DNA from: Calditerricola satsumensis | GTDB lineage: Bacteria > Bacillota > Bacilli > Calditerricolales > Calditerricolaceae | Direction of reading: 5' to 3' | DNA: 64,000 nt | Assembly: GCF_014646935.1 (NCBI RefSeq) | Contig: NZ_BMOF01000003.1 | Location: 23,110-87,109 of the forward strand | Part shown: positions 47,396-57,852 of the stretch, in pieces | How positions within the stretch are numbered: the first letter of the stretch is position 1 | How the letters are laid out: the number at the start of each line of letters is the position of its first letter | The notes under the pieces: model-generated | What the model saw: only the letters and a program-made list of their open reading frames with translations | The model's database searches: none | What the model was told of the DNA's origin: nothing | Made by a program: the position numbers and the translations under genes

Positions 47396-47791
47396 TCAGG
47401 CCCGCTCAAAGAAATACAAGAGCCCGAGGGAAAGTCCGAGAAAGTACACGGCAAGCAGAAACGGTACCAGGAGAAGGCGCGCGCAGCGCTGGGCCCGCTC
47501 GTGCGGGGGACTTGCGATGGGGGCGGGATTGGGGGTCGCGTCGGTTTGGGGGCTCCCCGCACGGCCGAGCCGCCGGAAACCGGCTAAAAAGGCGTCGAGA
47601 AACCCAGACTGGTAGATGGCGGCGGCCGCGGTGAACGACAGGAAGGTCAGGCCGATCAGAAAGGCGGCGTTGAGGATCCACAGCTTTTGCGCGGGCGTAG
47701 TCAGGGGAACGAGCGCCACCAGCGTCAACACGAGGGAAAGCACGGTGAGGTTGAAACGGGCGATCCAGGCGTGCTTGGGCTCGCGCGGCAC
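47396..47791 (-). CDS. DUF3899-like membrane protein
   Basis: Predicted 131 residues from GTG 47791, preceded by AAAAGGAGGG; an upstream ATG at 47839 lacks a ribosome-binding site. Three hydrophobic helices (NLTVLSLVLTLVALVPL, then ILNAAFLIGLTFLSFTAAAA, and a C-terminal LLLVPFLLAVYFLGLSLGLL) with a Pro/Ala-rich cytoplasmic loop between the second and third. Size and topology fit DUF3899 proteins of Firmicutes, whose function is unknown. Divergent from phoP. Confidence 0.6.
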   Translation of the reverse strand: MPREPKHAWIARFNLTVLSLVLTLVALVPLTTPAQKLWILNAAFLIGLTFLSFTAAAAIYQSGFLDAFLAGFRRLGRAGSPQTDATPNPAPIASPPHERAQRCARLLLVPFLLAVYFLGLSLGLLYFFERA

Positions 47792-47840
47792 GACGGGTCC
47801 CTCCTTTTGGCGAAGCGCTCTCCGGCGCGGTCCGTTCATC

Positions 47841-47857
47841 TTAACGCCGGCTTAAAA
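47841..47857 (+). promoter_or_regulatory. Possible PhoP box upstream of phoPR
   Basis: TTAACG and TTAAAA, 11 bases apart start to start, resemble two of the TT(A/T/C)ACA repeats bound by PhoP. The third and fourth repeats are not convincing. TATCAT at 47879-47884 could be the -10. Confidence 0.25.
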
Positions 47858-47927
47858 TTTTCCTTCTTCTCTTATGGTATCATGATGGTGCGAAGGGAAG
47901 GACCATCCCATCCGGGGGGGACGCCAC

Positions 47928-48628
<701 letters not shown>

Positions 48629-48632
<4 letters not shown>

Positions 48633-49954
48633 CGCCGCAGCCGGGACGCGGGCAGGTGTTCAGGACCGCCCTCGGCTCCTCCGCCTTGTTTGCCGCGGGG
48701 TTTTTCGCCGCGTGGGTGGTCAAGGACATGGGCTTGGCCGCCGGAGCCAGGTTTCCGGTGCGTGACGACGGGCTTGGGCCGGGCGCCGTTCTGCTCGTCC
48801 TCCTGCTCCTTGCCGCTTTGGCCTTTGTTTCCCTGATGCGCGCGTTTTTCCGCCTGGCAAACGGGTTGGGCGCGCAGATCGCGAACCTGGAAGAAAACGC
48901 GGCGCGGCTTTCCGGCGTGCTCGAGCAAATGGCCAGCGGCGTGCTGGTGGTCGACGCCGACGGGCGGGTGGTGCTCGTCAACCGGGCCTTCGAGCAGCTG
49001 AACGGTGTTTCCCGGGATCGCGTCATCGGCCGTTCGTACAAGGAAGCGGTGCGCTCGATGGACCTGGCCCGGCTCGTGGAGCGCGTCTTCCGCCGGCGGG
49101 AACCGGCGCACGACGAGCTGCGCTGGACGTTTCCCCGCGAACGCATTCTGGACGTCCACGCCGTGCCGTTCCGCCGCGGGACGACAGGCGCGCTGGTTGG
49201 CGTCGTCGCCGTCTTGCACGACATCACCGAGATTCGCCGCCTGGAGCAGGTGCGCCGCGAATTTGTCGCCAACGTGTCCCATGAGCTCAAAACGCCGGTG
49301 ACCTCCCTCAAAGGCTTTGCCGAAACCCTTCTCGACGGGGCGATGTACGACGAGAAAACGTGCCGCGCCTTCCTGGAAATCATCTACGAGGAAAGCGAAC
49401 GCCTCAGCCGGCTGATCCAGGACCTCCTGCAGCTGTCCCAGATTGAAAACCGGCAGATCACCCTGCGCAAAGGGCTGCTTTCCGCCCGCGACGAGGTGGC
49501 CGACGTGGTCCGGCTTGTCGCCCACACGGCGGAGGCGAAGCGGCAAACGGTGGAAAACCGCGTGCCCGAGGGCCTGCGCGTGTATGCCGACCGCGATCGG
49601 CTGCGCCAGATTCTCCTCAACCTGCTGAACAACGCGATCGCCTACACGCCGCCGGGGGGCCGCATCACGCTCACCGGGGGCGAGGATGCGGACAGCACCT
49701 GGCTGACGGTCCGGGACACCGGGCCCGGCATTCCGCGCGAGCACCTTGACCGCATCTTTGAGCGCTTCTACCGCGTCGACAAGGACCGCTCGCGCCGCTC
49801 CGGCGGCACGGGCCTGGGGCTGGCCATCGTGAAGCACCTGGTGGACGCCCACGGCGGGAGGATTGAGGTAAAGAGCAAACCCGGAAAAGGCAGCGCCTTT
49901 ACAGTGCACCTGCCAAAACCCGAGGGGACGGAAGGGGAAACGGGGGACAGGTAA
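48629..49954 (+). CDS. phoR: Sensor histidine kinase PhoR, short form
   Basis: Predicted 441 residues, ATG 48629 coupled to phoP. Two membrane helices (about 12-34 and 50-70) enclose only about 15 residues, so the extracytoplasmic PDC-like domain of B. subtilis PhoR (579 residues) is missing. Then a PAS domain (about 90-200; GVLVVDADGRVVLVNRAFEQ), HisKA with phospho-histidine in NVSHELKTPVTSL, and HATPase boxes NLLNNAIAY, DTGPGIPREHLDRIFERFYR and GGTGLGLAIVK. Assigned as PhoR by position and by pairing with PhoP. Confidence 0.88.
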
Positions 49955-50047
49955 GGGTCCCCGTTTCCCGTTTTTATGGGAGAGAAGGAAGGGCCGCCTT
50001 ACAGGTGGGCGGTGCAGGGGCTCGCCGCACCGCTCGGCCGACTCGTT

Positions 50048-50077
50048 TTGCCCGCCGCGTTGGCGCTGTGGTATGAT
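50048..50077 (+). promoter_or_regulatory. Candidate promoter of polA
   Basis: TTGCCC (50048-50053), 18 bases ending in TGG, TATGAT (50072-50077): an extended -10 form, 31 bases before the polA ATG. Confidence 0.55.
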
Positions 50078-50108
50078 GGACGGGAGAGACGAAGAGGAGC
50101 GGGTGCGG

Positions 50109-52781
50109 ATGGAGAAGCTGGTCCTCATCGACGGCAACAGCATTGCGAACCGCGCGTTTTACGCGTTGCCGCCGCTCACCCTGGCCAGCGGGCAGCACAC
50201 CCACGCGGTGTACGGGTTTACAACCATGCTCTTGAAGGTGCTGGAAGAGGAGCGGCCCACGCACCTCTTGGTCGCCTTCGACGCCGGCAAGGTGACCTTT
50301 CGCCACGCCCGGTTTGAGGCCTACAAGGGCAAGCGGCACAAGACGCCGAACGAGCTTTCGGAGCAGTTTCCGCTCATCAAGGACGTGCTCGATGCGTTCG
50401 GCATCCGCTACCACGAACAGGAAGGTTTCGAGGCCGACGACATCATCGGCACGGTGAGCGCGTGGGCCGAAGCGCGCGGCCTGGCCACGCGCATCGTCAC
50501 CGGCGACAAGGACCTGCTCCAGCTGGTGTCGCCCTACGTGACGGTCGCCCTCACGCGGAAGGGCATCAGCGAAACGGAGCGGTACGACGAGGCGGCCATC
50601 CGCCAGAAGTATGGCCTGACCCCGGCGCAGCTCGTCGACCTGAAGGGGCTGATGGGCGACGCGTCGGACAACATCCCCGGCGTGCCGGGGGTGGGGGAAA
50701 AGACGGCCCTCAAGCTGCTCGCCCAGTTTGGCTCGGTGGAAGAAGTGGTCCGGCGGGTGGACGAGATTTCCGGGCCCAAGCTGCGCGAGGCGATTGCCGC
50801 CCATCGCGAGCAGGCCCTCGTGAGCAAGGAGCTGGCGGTCATCCGGCGCGACGTGCCCCTCCCCTTTGAGCTGGAGGACCTGCGCTACGACGGGTTTGCG
50901 CTGGAGCCGGTGCGCGAGGTGTTTCGCCGGCTGGAATTCAAATCCCTCCTTGACCGGCTTCCCCATGTGCCGGGGGCGCGCGCCCCGGGCGAAACGTCCA
51001 CCGGGGCGGAGGAAGGGGACGCGGCGCCGACCCCCCTCGACGTGGCCGTCGCGGGCACGGCGGAGGACGCCGCACTGGAGCGCCTCTTGGCGGCGCCGGC
51101 GGCGGTGGTGGTCGAACTCGACGGCGACAACTACCACGAGGCGGCGCTCTTGGGCATCGGCGTCTACAGCGACGCGGGAGCCCTCTTCGTGCCGGCCGCC
51201 CGTGTGGAAGAGTGGGAGGCGCTTCGGGCCTTCCTCGCCGACCCGACGCGGGAAAAATGGGTGTACGACGGCAAGCGCGGCGAGGTGGCCCTGCGCTGGC
51301 GGGGCCTTTCGCTGGAGGGCATCGCCTTTGACGTCCTGATCGCTTCGTATTTGCTGAACCCCACGGAGAGCCGCCATGCCCTTTCCGATCTGGCCCCAAG
51401 GGCCGGCCTGTCCCTTGCGCCCGATGAGGAGGTGTACGGCAAGGGGGCCAAACGCCGCGCCCTTGCCGCAGGCGAGCTGGCCGCCCACGTGTGCCGCAAA
51501 GCCCAGGCCATCTACCGGCTCAAGCCCCTTCTGGAGCGCGAGGTGGAAGAGGCGGAGATGAACGGCCTCTTCTACGACCTCGAGCTGCCCCTTTCGCGCA
51601 TCCTGGCGGCGATGGAGCACGCCGGCTTCCGCGTCGACACCGCGCGGCTCAAGGAGATGGGGGAAGAATTTGAGCGCCGCCTGGAGGAGCTGACGGCGGA
51701 GATTTACCGCCTGGCGGGCACGCCCTTCAACATCAACTCGCCCAAGCAGCTGGGGGAGATCCTCTTCGACAAGCTGGGCCTGCCGCCGCTGAAAAAGACG
51801 AAGACGGGCTACTCCACGAGCGCCGACGTGCTCGAGAAGCTGCAGGATGCCCATGAGATCGTGCCGAAGATTTTGTACTACCGCACCTTGGGCAAGCTGA
51901 AATCGACGTACGTGGACGGCTTGCTCAAAGAAGTGAACCCCCGAACGGGGAAGATCCACACCATCTTCAACCAGGCCCTTACCGCCACCGGGCGGCTCAG
52001 CAGCGCCGAGCCCAATCTCCAGAACATTCCCATTCGCCTCGAGGAGGGGCGGCGCATTCGCCAGGCCTTCGTTCCCTCGGAACCGGGCTGGAAGCTGCTC
52101 GCCGCCGACTATTCGCAGATCGAGCTGCGCGTCCTCGCCCACCTGTCGCAGGATGAAGCCCTGGTCGACGCCTTCCACCGCGACATGGACATCCATACGC
52201 GCACGGCGATGGACGTCTTTGGCGTGCCGGAGGACGCCGTCACCCCGCTCATGCGCCGGCAGGCCAAGGCGGTCAACTTCGGCATCATCTACGGCATCAG
52301 CGACTACGGGCTGTCGCAGAACCTCGGCATTCCGCGCAAAGAGGCGGCGGCGTTCATTGAACGCTACTTTGACGTGTTCCGCGGCGTCAAGCGGTACATG
52401 GAGGACGTGGTCGAGGAGGCGCGCCGAAAGGGCTATGTGACGACGCTGCTCGGCAGGCGCCGCTTTTTGCCCGACATCCACAGCCCCAACTACAACCTGC
52501 GCAGCTTTGCCGAGCGGACGGCGCGCAACACGCCGATCCAGGGCACGGCGGCGGACATCATCAAGCTGGCCATGGTCAACCTGGCGCGCCGCCTGAAGGA
52601 GGAGGGGCTGCGCAGCCGGCTGATCCTGCAGGTGCACGACGAGCTGGTGTTCGAGGTGCCGGAAGACGAGCTGGCCGTGATGCGCGAACTGGTGCCGGCG
52701 GTGATGGAGCGCGCCGTGCGGCTTTCGGTTCCGCTCAAGGTGGACGTGCACGTCGGCGACACGTGGTACGACGCGAAATAG
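50109..52781 (+). CDS. polA: DNA polymerase I
   Basis: Predicted 890 residues from ATG 50109 (GAGGAGCGG upstream). Gap-filling and repair polymerase. N-terminal 5' nuclease (about 1-290; VLIDGNSIANRAFYA, GFEADDIIGT, GVPGVGEKTALKLL). The middle 3'-5' exonuclease fold lacks the catalytic D-x-E (VVVELDGDNYHEA), so proofreading is probably absent, as in Geobacillus Pol I. Polymerase motifs A, B and C are intact: AADYSQIELRVLAHLS, RRQAKAVNFGIIYG and QVHDELVFEV. First gene of polA-mutM-coaE. Confidence 0.97.
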   Translation: MEKLVLIDGNSIANRAFYALPPLTLASGQHTHAVYGFTTMLLKVLEEERPTHLLVAFDAGKVTFRHARFEAYKGKRHKTPNELSEQFPLIKDVLDAFGIRYHEQEGFEADDIIGTVSAWAEARGLATRIVTGDKDLLQLVSPYVTVALTRKGISETERYDEAAIRQKYGLTPAQLVDLKGLMGDASDNIPGVPGVGEKTALKLLAQFGSVEEVVRRVDEISGPKLREAIAAHREQALVSKELAVIRRDVPLPFELEDLRYDGFALEPVREVFRRLEFKSLLDRLPHVPGARAPGETSTGAEEGDAAPTPLDVAVAGTAEDAALERLLAAPAAVVVELDGDNYHEAALLGIGVYSDAGALFVPAARVEEWEALRAFLADPTREKWVYDGKRGEVALRWRGLSLEGIAFDVLIASYLLNPTESRHALSDLAPRAGLSLAPDEEVYGKGAKRRALAAGELAAHVCRKAQAIYRLKPLLEREVEEAEMNGLFYDLELPLSRILAAMEHAGFRVDTARLKEMGEEFERRLEELTAEIYRLAGTPFNINSPKQLGEILFDKLGLPPLKKTKTGYSTSADVLEKLQDAHEIVPKILYYRTLGKLKSTYVDGLLKEVNPRTGKIHTIFNQALTATGRLSSAEPNLQNIPIRLEEGRRIRQAFVPSEPGWKLLAADYSQIELRVLAHLSQDEALVDAFHRDMDIHTRTAMDVFGVPEDAVTPLMRRQAKAVNFGIIYGISDYGLSQNLGIPRKEAAAFIERYFDVFRGVKRYMEDVVEEARRKGYVTTLLGRRRFLPDIHSPNYNLRSFAERTARNTPIQGTAADIIKLAMVNLARRLKEEGLRSRLILQVHDELVFEVPEDELAVMRELVPAVMERAVRLSVPLKVDVHVGDTWYDAK

Positions 52782-52828
52782 GGCGTCGGGGCCCGGGACG
52801 GACATTGCCGGGGGAGGGAGGGACGGCC

Positions 52829-53653
52829 GTGCCGGAGCTGCCCGAAGTGGAAACGGTGGCCCGCACGCTGCGCGAGCTCGTCGTCGGCAAGCGCGTGCGG
52901 GAGGTGGAGGTGCGCCTGCCCAAGATCGTCAAGCGCCCGGCGGATCCGGCGGCCTTTGCCGCGCAGCTCGCAGGCCAGACGGTGCGGGGGACGGGCCGCC
53001 GGGGCAAATATTTGAAGGTCTTCTTCGACGACGTGGTCCTCGTGTCGCACATGCGCATGGAAGGGCGGTACACGCTGTGCGCCTCCGACGATCCCAAGGA
53101 GCCCCATACCCACGTTGTGTTCCGCTTTGCCGACGGTACCGAGCTCCGCTACCGCGACACGCGCCAGTTCGGGACGATGCACCTCTTTCCGCGCGGGGCG
53201 GAGGAGCACGCGCCGCCCCTGTCCGTCCTGGGACCCGAGCCCCTCGATCCGGCCTTTACCGAGGAGGACTTCGCCGCCCGCCTGCGCGCGCGGCGCACGC
53301 GGCTGAAGGCGCTGCTCCTTGACCAGACGTTCCTGGCCGGACTGGGTAACATCTACGTCGACGAAGCGCTGTTTGGCGCCGGCCTGCATCCGGAGCGGCC
53401 GGCCCACACCCTGACGGCGGATGAGGCGGTGCGGCTCTATCACAGCATTCGCCAGACGCTGATGCGCGGCATTGCCCGCGGCGGGGCGTCGGTGCGCACG
53501 TACCGAAACGGGAAAGGCGAGATGGGCATGTTTCAACTGGAGCTGGACGTGTACGGCCGCCGGGGCGAGCCCTGCCGCCGCTGCGGGACGCCCATTGCGC
53601 GCATCGTTGTGGCCGGACGGGGGACGCACCTGTGCCCGTCGTGCCAAGCGTAA
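52829..53653 (+). CDS. mutM: Formamidopyrimidine-DNA glycosylase
   Basis: Predicted 274 residues from GTG 52829 (GGGGGAGGGAGGG upstream). The start must give N-terminal PELPEVE, because Pro1 (after Met removal) is the catalytic nucleophile and Glu2 assists; this fixes the start. It removes oxidised purines such as 8-oxoguanine. Helix-two-turns-helix GLGNIYVDEALFGAGLHP and C-terminal zinc finger (CRRCGTP ... CPSCQA). Follows polA by 47 bases, as in B. subtilis. Confidence 0.96.
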   Translation: MPELPEVETVARTLRELVVGKRVREVEVRLPKIVKRPADPAAFAAQLAGQTVRGTGRRGKYLKVFFDDVVLVSHMRMEGRYTLCASDDPKEPHTHVVFRFADGTELRYRDTRQFGTMHLFPRGAEEHAPPLSVLGPEPLDPAFTEEDFAARLRARRTRLKALLLDQTFLAGLGNIYVDEALFGAGLHPERPAHTLTADEAVRLYHSIRQTLMRGIARGGASVRTYRNGKGEMGMFQLELDVYGRRGEPCRRCGTPIARIVVAGRGTHLCPSCQA

Positions 53654-53669
53654 GGAAGGAGCGGTGGCC

Positions 53670-54266
53670 ATGCGACTGGGATTGACCGGGGGGATTGCGT
53701 GCGGCAAGAGCACCGTCCTGGCGATGTTTGCCAGGCGCGGCATTCCGACGGTGGACGCCGACGTGCTCGCGCGCCGCGTCGTCGAGCCGGGCGAGCCGGC
53801 GTGGCGGGAGATCGTCGAGCGGTTTGGGGCCGACATCCTGCTTCCCGACGGCCGGATCGACCGCAAGCGGCTTGGCGCCCTCGTGTTTGCCGACGAGGCG
53901 GCCCGGCTCGACCTGAACCGCATTGTCCACCCGCGGGTGCGCGCGGCCATGTGGCACGAGGTGGAGGAGGCCGAGCGGCGGGGCGCGAAGCTGGTCGTAT
54001 GCGACGTGCCGCTTCTCTTTGAGAGCGGGTTGGAAGATCGTTTCGACGCGGTGATGGTCGTCTACGTGCCCCCGGAGGAGCAGCTCCGGCGGCTGATGGC
54101 CCGCGACGGCCTCACCCGGGAGGAGGCCCTGGCCCGCATCCGCGCCCAGATGCCGATCGAGGAGAAACGCCGCCGCGCCGATTACGTGATCGACAACAGC
54201 GGCCCCCTTGCCGCCACCGAGCGGCAGGTGGACGCCTTTCTCCGCCAGGTGGGGGTTCGGCCATGA
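53670..54266 (+). CDS. coaE: Dephospho-CoA kinase
   Basis: Predicted 198 residues (B. subtilis 197) from ATG 53670 with AAGGAAGGAG upstream. Last step of CoA synthesis. P-loop GLTGGIACGKSTV at residues 4-16, DADVLAR with the catalytic aspartate, and the CoA domain DVPLLFESGLED. C-terminal arginine-rich lid RAQMPIEEKRRRADYVIDN. Overlaps the transglycosylase gene by four bases. Confidence 0.96.
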   Translation: MRLGLTGGIACGKSTVLAMFARRGIPTVDADVLARRVVEPGEPAWREIVERFGADILLPDGRIDRKRLGALVFADEAARLDLNRIVHPRVRAAMWHEVEEAERRGAKLVVCDVPLLFESGLEDRFDAVMVVYVPPEEQLRRLMARDGLTREEALARIRAQMPIEEKRRRADYVIDNSGPLAATERQVDAFLRQVGVRP

Positions 54267-54853
54267 CGTTTTCGCGGCGGGAGTGGGCGATCCTCTTCCT
54301 GCTGGCCGCGCTCTTTGCGCTGTTCAACGCCTCGCTGCTGTGGGAATGGCTCTACCCGATTCGGTACGAGGGGGAGATCGCCCGCGCGGCGGAGCGGTAC
54401 GAGGTGGATCCCTACCTGCTCTTGGCCATCATCCGTATCGAAAGCAAGTTCAACCCCTATACCGTCTCCGAAAAGGGGGCCGTGGGCCTGATGCAGCTCA
54501 TGCCGGAGACGGCGGCGTGGGTGGCGCAAAAGGCCGGCTTGCCGCAGGAGCTGGCCATGCGCCTCGACGACCCTGCCGTCAACGTGACGCTGGGGGCCTG
54601 GTACGTCCGCTACCTGCTCGACCGCTTTGCGGGAAACACCGCGCTGGCCGTGGCGGCCTACAACGCCGGGCCCACCGCCGTCGACCGCTGGCTGGCCCGC
54701 CGGGTGTGGGACGGGCGGCGGGAGACGGTGTCGGCCATCCCGTACGGCGAAACCCGCCATTTTGTCCAGCGCGTGCTGTACTACCACGACCGCTACCGGG
54801 CGGTGTACGAAGACCGCTTTGCCCATCTCTCGGGGACGGTACAGCAACGGTGA
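54263..54853 (+). CDS. Membrane-anchored lytic transglycosylase (SLT domain)
   Basis: Predicted 196 residues; ATG 54263 overlaps the coaE TGA. An N-terminal hydrophobic anchor (about 8-26) places the domain outside. The SLT fold has the catalytic glutamate in LLAIIRIESKFNPYTVSEKG, then AVGLMQLMPETAAWVA and NVTLGAWYVRYLLDRF, with AVAAYNAGPTAVDRW near the end. It cleaves glycan strands between MurNAc and GlcNAc, forming 1,6-anhydro ends. Resembles the Bacillales transglycosylase found after coaE. Confidence 0.92.
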   Translation: MTFSRREWAILFLLAALFALFNASLLWEWLYPIRYEGEIARAAERYEVDPYLLLAIIRIESKFNPYTVSEKGAVGLMQLMPETAAWVAQKAGLPQELAMRLDDPAVNVTLGAWYVRYLLDRFAGNTALAVAAYNAGPTAVDRWLARRVWDGRRETVSAIPYGETRHFVQRVLYYHDRYRAVYEDRFAHLSGTVQQR

Positions 54854-54866
54854 GTCCGTCAGTCAT

Positions 54867-54903
54867 CCGCACCGGCGCAAGGACACGTGCCGGTGCGGTT
54901 TTT
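54867..54903 (+). terminator. Terminator of polA-mutM-coaE-transglycosylase
   Basis: 10-bp stem CCGCACCGGC / GCCGGTGCGG followed by five T. Confidence 0.9.
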
Positions 54904-54934
54904 GTTAGGTACTGCGCCTCATCCGCAACGGATA

Positions 54935-54945
54935 GGTGATATACC
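54935..54945 (+). promoter_or_regulatory. CcpN-like box 1 (imperfect)
   Basis: GGTGATATACC matches TRTGHYATAYW at 9 of 11 positions. It starts exactly 20 bases (two helical turns) upstream of the perfect box at 54955. Confidence 0.4.
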
Positions 54946-54946
54946 A

Positions 54947-54974
54947 TTGCCAAATGTGACATACTGATTATAAT
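54947..54974 (+). promoter_or_regulatory. Sigma-A promoter of gapB
   Basis: TTGCCA (54947-54952), 16 bases, TATAAT (54969-54974). Confidence 0.7.
54955..54965 (+). promoter_or_regulatory. CcpN-like box 2 (perfect)
   Basis: TGTGACATACT fits TRTGHYATAYW, the motif I recall for the B. subtilis gluconeogenic repressor CcpN, at all positions. It lies between -35 and -10 of gapB. Confidence 0.6.
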
Positions 54975-55039
54975 AAAAGTGGGATTATCGTGTGGATGAT
55001 TTCAGGGAACGGAAAGCCAGTTGGAGGGGATGCGTGTTC

Positions 55040-56065
55040 ATGACGGTAAAGATCGGGATCAACGGGTTTGGACGGATTGGCCGCATGGTGTTTCGCAAGG
55101 CGATTGGCGACCCGGAAATCGAAGTGGTGGCGGTGAACGCGACGTATCCCGCGGCGACGCTGGCCCACCTCGTCAAGTACGACACGGTCCACGGCCGGCT
55201 GGAGGCTACCGTCGAGGCGGCGGAGGATGCGCTGATCGTCAACGGCAAGGTGACGAAGCTCCTCGCCGATCGCGATCCGGAACGCCTGCCGTGGGGCGAG
55301 CTGGGGGTCGACATCGTCATCGAAGCCACGGGGAAATTCCGCGACCGGGAAGGGGCGTCCAAGCACCTGAAGGCGGGGGCCAAGAAGGTGATCATCACCG
55401 CGCCGGGCAAGGACGAGGACGTCACCCTTGTGATGGGGGTCAACGAGCACGCCTACGATCCCGAGAAACACCACATCATCTCCGGCGCCTCGTGCACGAC
55501 AAACTGTTTGGCGCCGGTGGCCAAGGTGCTCCATGAAGCCTTCGGCATCGAATACGGCCTCATGACCACCGTGCACGCCTACACGAACGACCAGAACAAC
55601 CTCGACAATCCGCACAAAGACCTGCGCCGTGCCCGTGCGTGCGCGCAGTCGATCATTCCCACCACCACCGGCGCGGCGAAGGCGGTGGGCAAGGTGCTGC
55701 CGGAGCTGGCCGGCCGGCTGAACGGCATCGCCCTGCGCGTGCCCACGCCGAACGTCTCCATCGTCGACCTGGTGGCCGACCTGAAAACCGACGTCACGGT
55801 GGAGGAGGTCAACCGCGTGCTCCGTGAGGCGAGCGAAGGGCCCATGCAGCCCTACCTGCTGTACACGGAGGAGCCTCTCGTGTCGAGCGACTTCGTCGGC
55901 ACGGAGCAGTCGGCCATCGTGGACGGGCTGTCGACGATGGTCATGGGCACGCGAAAGGTGAAGGTGCTGGCGTGGTACGACAACGAATGGGGGTACTCCT
56001 GCCGGATGCTCGACCTGGCCAAATACGTGGCCAAGCGGCAGATGGCCAGCGTTTGCGCGGGCTAA
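55040..56065 (+). CDS. gapB: Glyceraldehyde-3-phosphate dehydrogenase, probably gluconeogenic GapB
   Basis: Predicted 341 residues (B. subtilis GapB 340) from ATG 55040 with TTGGAGGGG upstream. NAD(P) loop [17 protein letters not shown], catalytic cysteine in [12 protein letters not shown] (about residue 152) and [12 protein letters not shown] near the end. The first beta-strand loop has VVAVNAT where glycolytic GapA enzymes usually have an aspartate for NAD, fitting an NADP-preferring GapB. Linkage to speD and CcpN-like boxes in the promoter support the gluconeogenic role. Confidence 0.9.
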   Translation: MTVKIGINGFGRIGRMVFRKAIGDPEIEVVAVNATYPAATLAHLVKYDTVHGRLEATVEAAEDALIVNGKVTKLLADRDPERLPWGELGVDIVIEATGKFRDREGASKHLKAGAKKVIITAPGKDEDVTLVMGVNEHAYDPEKHHIISGASCTTNCLAPVAKVLHEAFGIEYGLMTTVHAYTNDQNNLDNPHKDLRRARACAQSIIPTTTGAAKAVGKVLPELAGRLNGIALRVPTPNVSIVDLVADLKTDVTVEEVNRVLREASEGPMQPYLLYTEEPLVSSDFVGTEQSAIVDGLSTMVMGTRKVKVLAWYDNEWGYSCRMLDLAKYVAKRQMASVCAG

Positions 56066-56098
56066 TCCCAAGAGGGAAAACAGGGGGTTTTGGACCGA

Positions 56099-56121
56099 CG
56101 CGCCTCACCGAGGCGCGTTTT
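56099..56121 (+). terminator. Terminator after gapB
   Basis: CGCGCCTC / GAGGCGCG 8-bp stem with an ACC loop and TTTT. Confidence 0.8.
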
Positions 56122-56206
56122 CGCTTGTATGCCGGAACAAAATTGGATACAATAACGATGAATTTTTTCTGGTGGAAGGAAAAAGGAGACAGAAGGAGGG
56201 ATTGGC

Positions 56207-57043
<837 letters not shown>

Positions 57044-57064
57044 GCCAGAGAAGAGGGAATACGC

Positions 57065-57116
57065 TACCCGGTTTTCCGGCCGGAGGAGTCCGGCCGGAAA
57101 GCTGGGTAAAGTTTTT
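57065..57116 (+). terminator. Terminator after speE
   Basis: TTTCCGGCCGGA / TCCGGCCGGAAA stem of 12 bp with a GGAG loop, extended by ACCCGG / CTGGGT, then a T-rich tail. Confidence 0.8.
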
Positions 57117-57117
57117 A

Positions 57118-57146
57118 TTGCAATCTGAGGGTAGTCGACGTATACT
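57118..57146 (+). promoter_or_regulatory. Sigma-A promoter of speD
   Basis: TTGCAA (57118-57123), 17 bases, TATACT (57141-57146). Predicted transcription start about 57153, leaving an unusually long leader of about 143 bases. Confidence 0.75.
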
Positions 57147-57152
57147 ATCACT

Positions 57153-57295
57153 TGTGAACTTTTTTCAGCAAGAAAGGGAACCAGCATCTACTTAAAGGGT
57201 TAGGACCTCTTCGGACGAACTTGCCCCCGTGGTAGATGGCGCAGGTCCCTCATGCTTGAAAAGCATGCGAATTTCAAGTAAAGGGGGATTCTTCC
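57153..57295 (+). ncRNA. speD 5' leader with pseudoknot and alternative hairpins (candidate cis-regulatory RNA)
   Basis: Pairings in A-B-A'-B' order: CATCTAC 57185-57191 with GTAGATG 57232-57238, and GGACCT 57203-57208 with AGGTCC 57243-57248, which together define an H-type pseudoknot. Downstream, CATGCTT/AAGCATG (57251-57267) and CTTGAAA/TTTCAAG (57255-57278) cannot form together. A CCCCC run (57224-57228) could pair with the GGGGG of the ribosome-binding site (57283-57287). No U-run follows the hairpins, so translational control is more likely than termination. I do not recognise it as a described riboswitch class. Confidence 0.5.
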
Positions 57296-57700
57296 ATGGA
57301 CACGATGGGTCGTCACGTCATCGCTGAACTTTGGGGATGCGACTTCGACAAGCTGAACGACCTGAAGTTCATCGAAAAGGTCATGGTCGAAGCCGCGCTG
57401 GAAGCCGGGGCGGAGATTCGAGAGGTCGCCTTCCACAAATTTGCGCCACAAGGCGTCAGCGGCGTGGTCATCATCTCCGAATCGCACCTGACGATCCACA
57501 GCTTCCCGGAACACGGCTACGCCAGCATCGACGTCTACACGTGCGGGCATCGCATTGATCCCCAAGTTGCAGCGAATTACATTATAGAGAAACTGGGTGC
57601 GACCACCGTCGAAGCGGTCCAGGTACCACGCGGGATGGGTCCGGTGAGGGTGGAACACGTCCAGCCCTTCAAGCCGAAAATGAAAGTGAAAGCCGTCTGA
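57296..57700 (+). CDS. speD: S-adenosylmethionine decarboxylase proenzyme
   Basis: Predicted 134 residues, ATG 57296 after AAAGGGGG. Self-cleaving pyruvoyl enzyme: processing is expected between Glu62 and Ser63 in [20 protein letters not shown], with the catalytic histidine and cysteine in TIHSF and VYTCGH. Produces decarboxylated SAM for SpeE encoded just upstream. Length is right for the small bacterial class 1B form. In B. subtilis gapB and speD are cotranscribed; here speE, two terminators and a separate promoter lie between them. Confidence 0.96.
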   Translation: MDTMGRHVIAELWGCDFDKLNDLKFIEKVMVEAALEAGAEIREVAFHKFAPQGVSGVVIISESHLTIHSFPEHGYASIDVYTCGHRIDPQVAANYIIEKLGATTVEAVQVPRGMGPVRVEHVQPFKPKMKVKAV

Positions 57701-57754
57701 CTGCACAGGGAAGTGGCGGTGCCCTTCCCTTTCGCCATACGCGCGCAGGCACAC

Positions 57755-57784
57755 ATGAGGAACCCGGCAGCGGGTTCCTCATTT
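57755..57784 (+). terminator. Terminator after speD
   Basis: ATGAGGAACCCG / CGGGTTCCTCAT, a 12-bp stem with a GCAG loop, then TT. The T-run is short. Confidence 0.7.
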
Positions 57785-57852
57785 CCTATGGGGCCATGGT
57801 ATGATGAAAAGGGCAGGGAACGAACGACAGGCCAACGAGCGAGGGACGGCCC

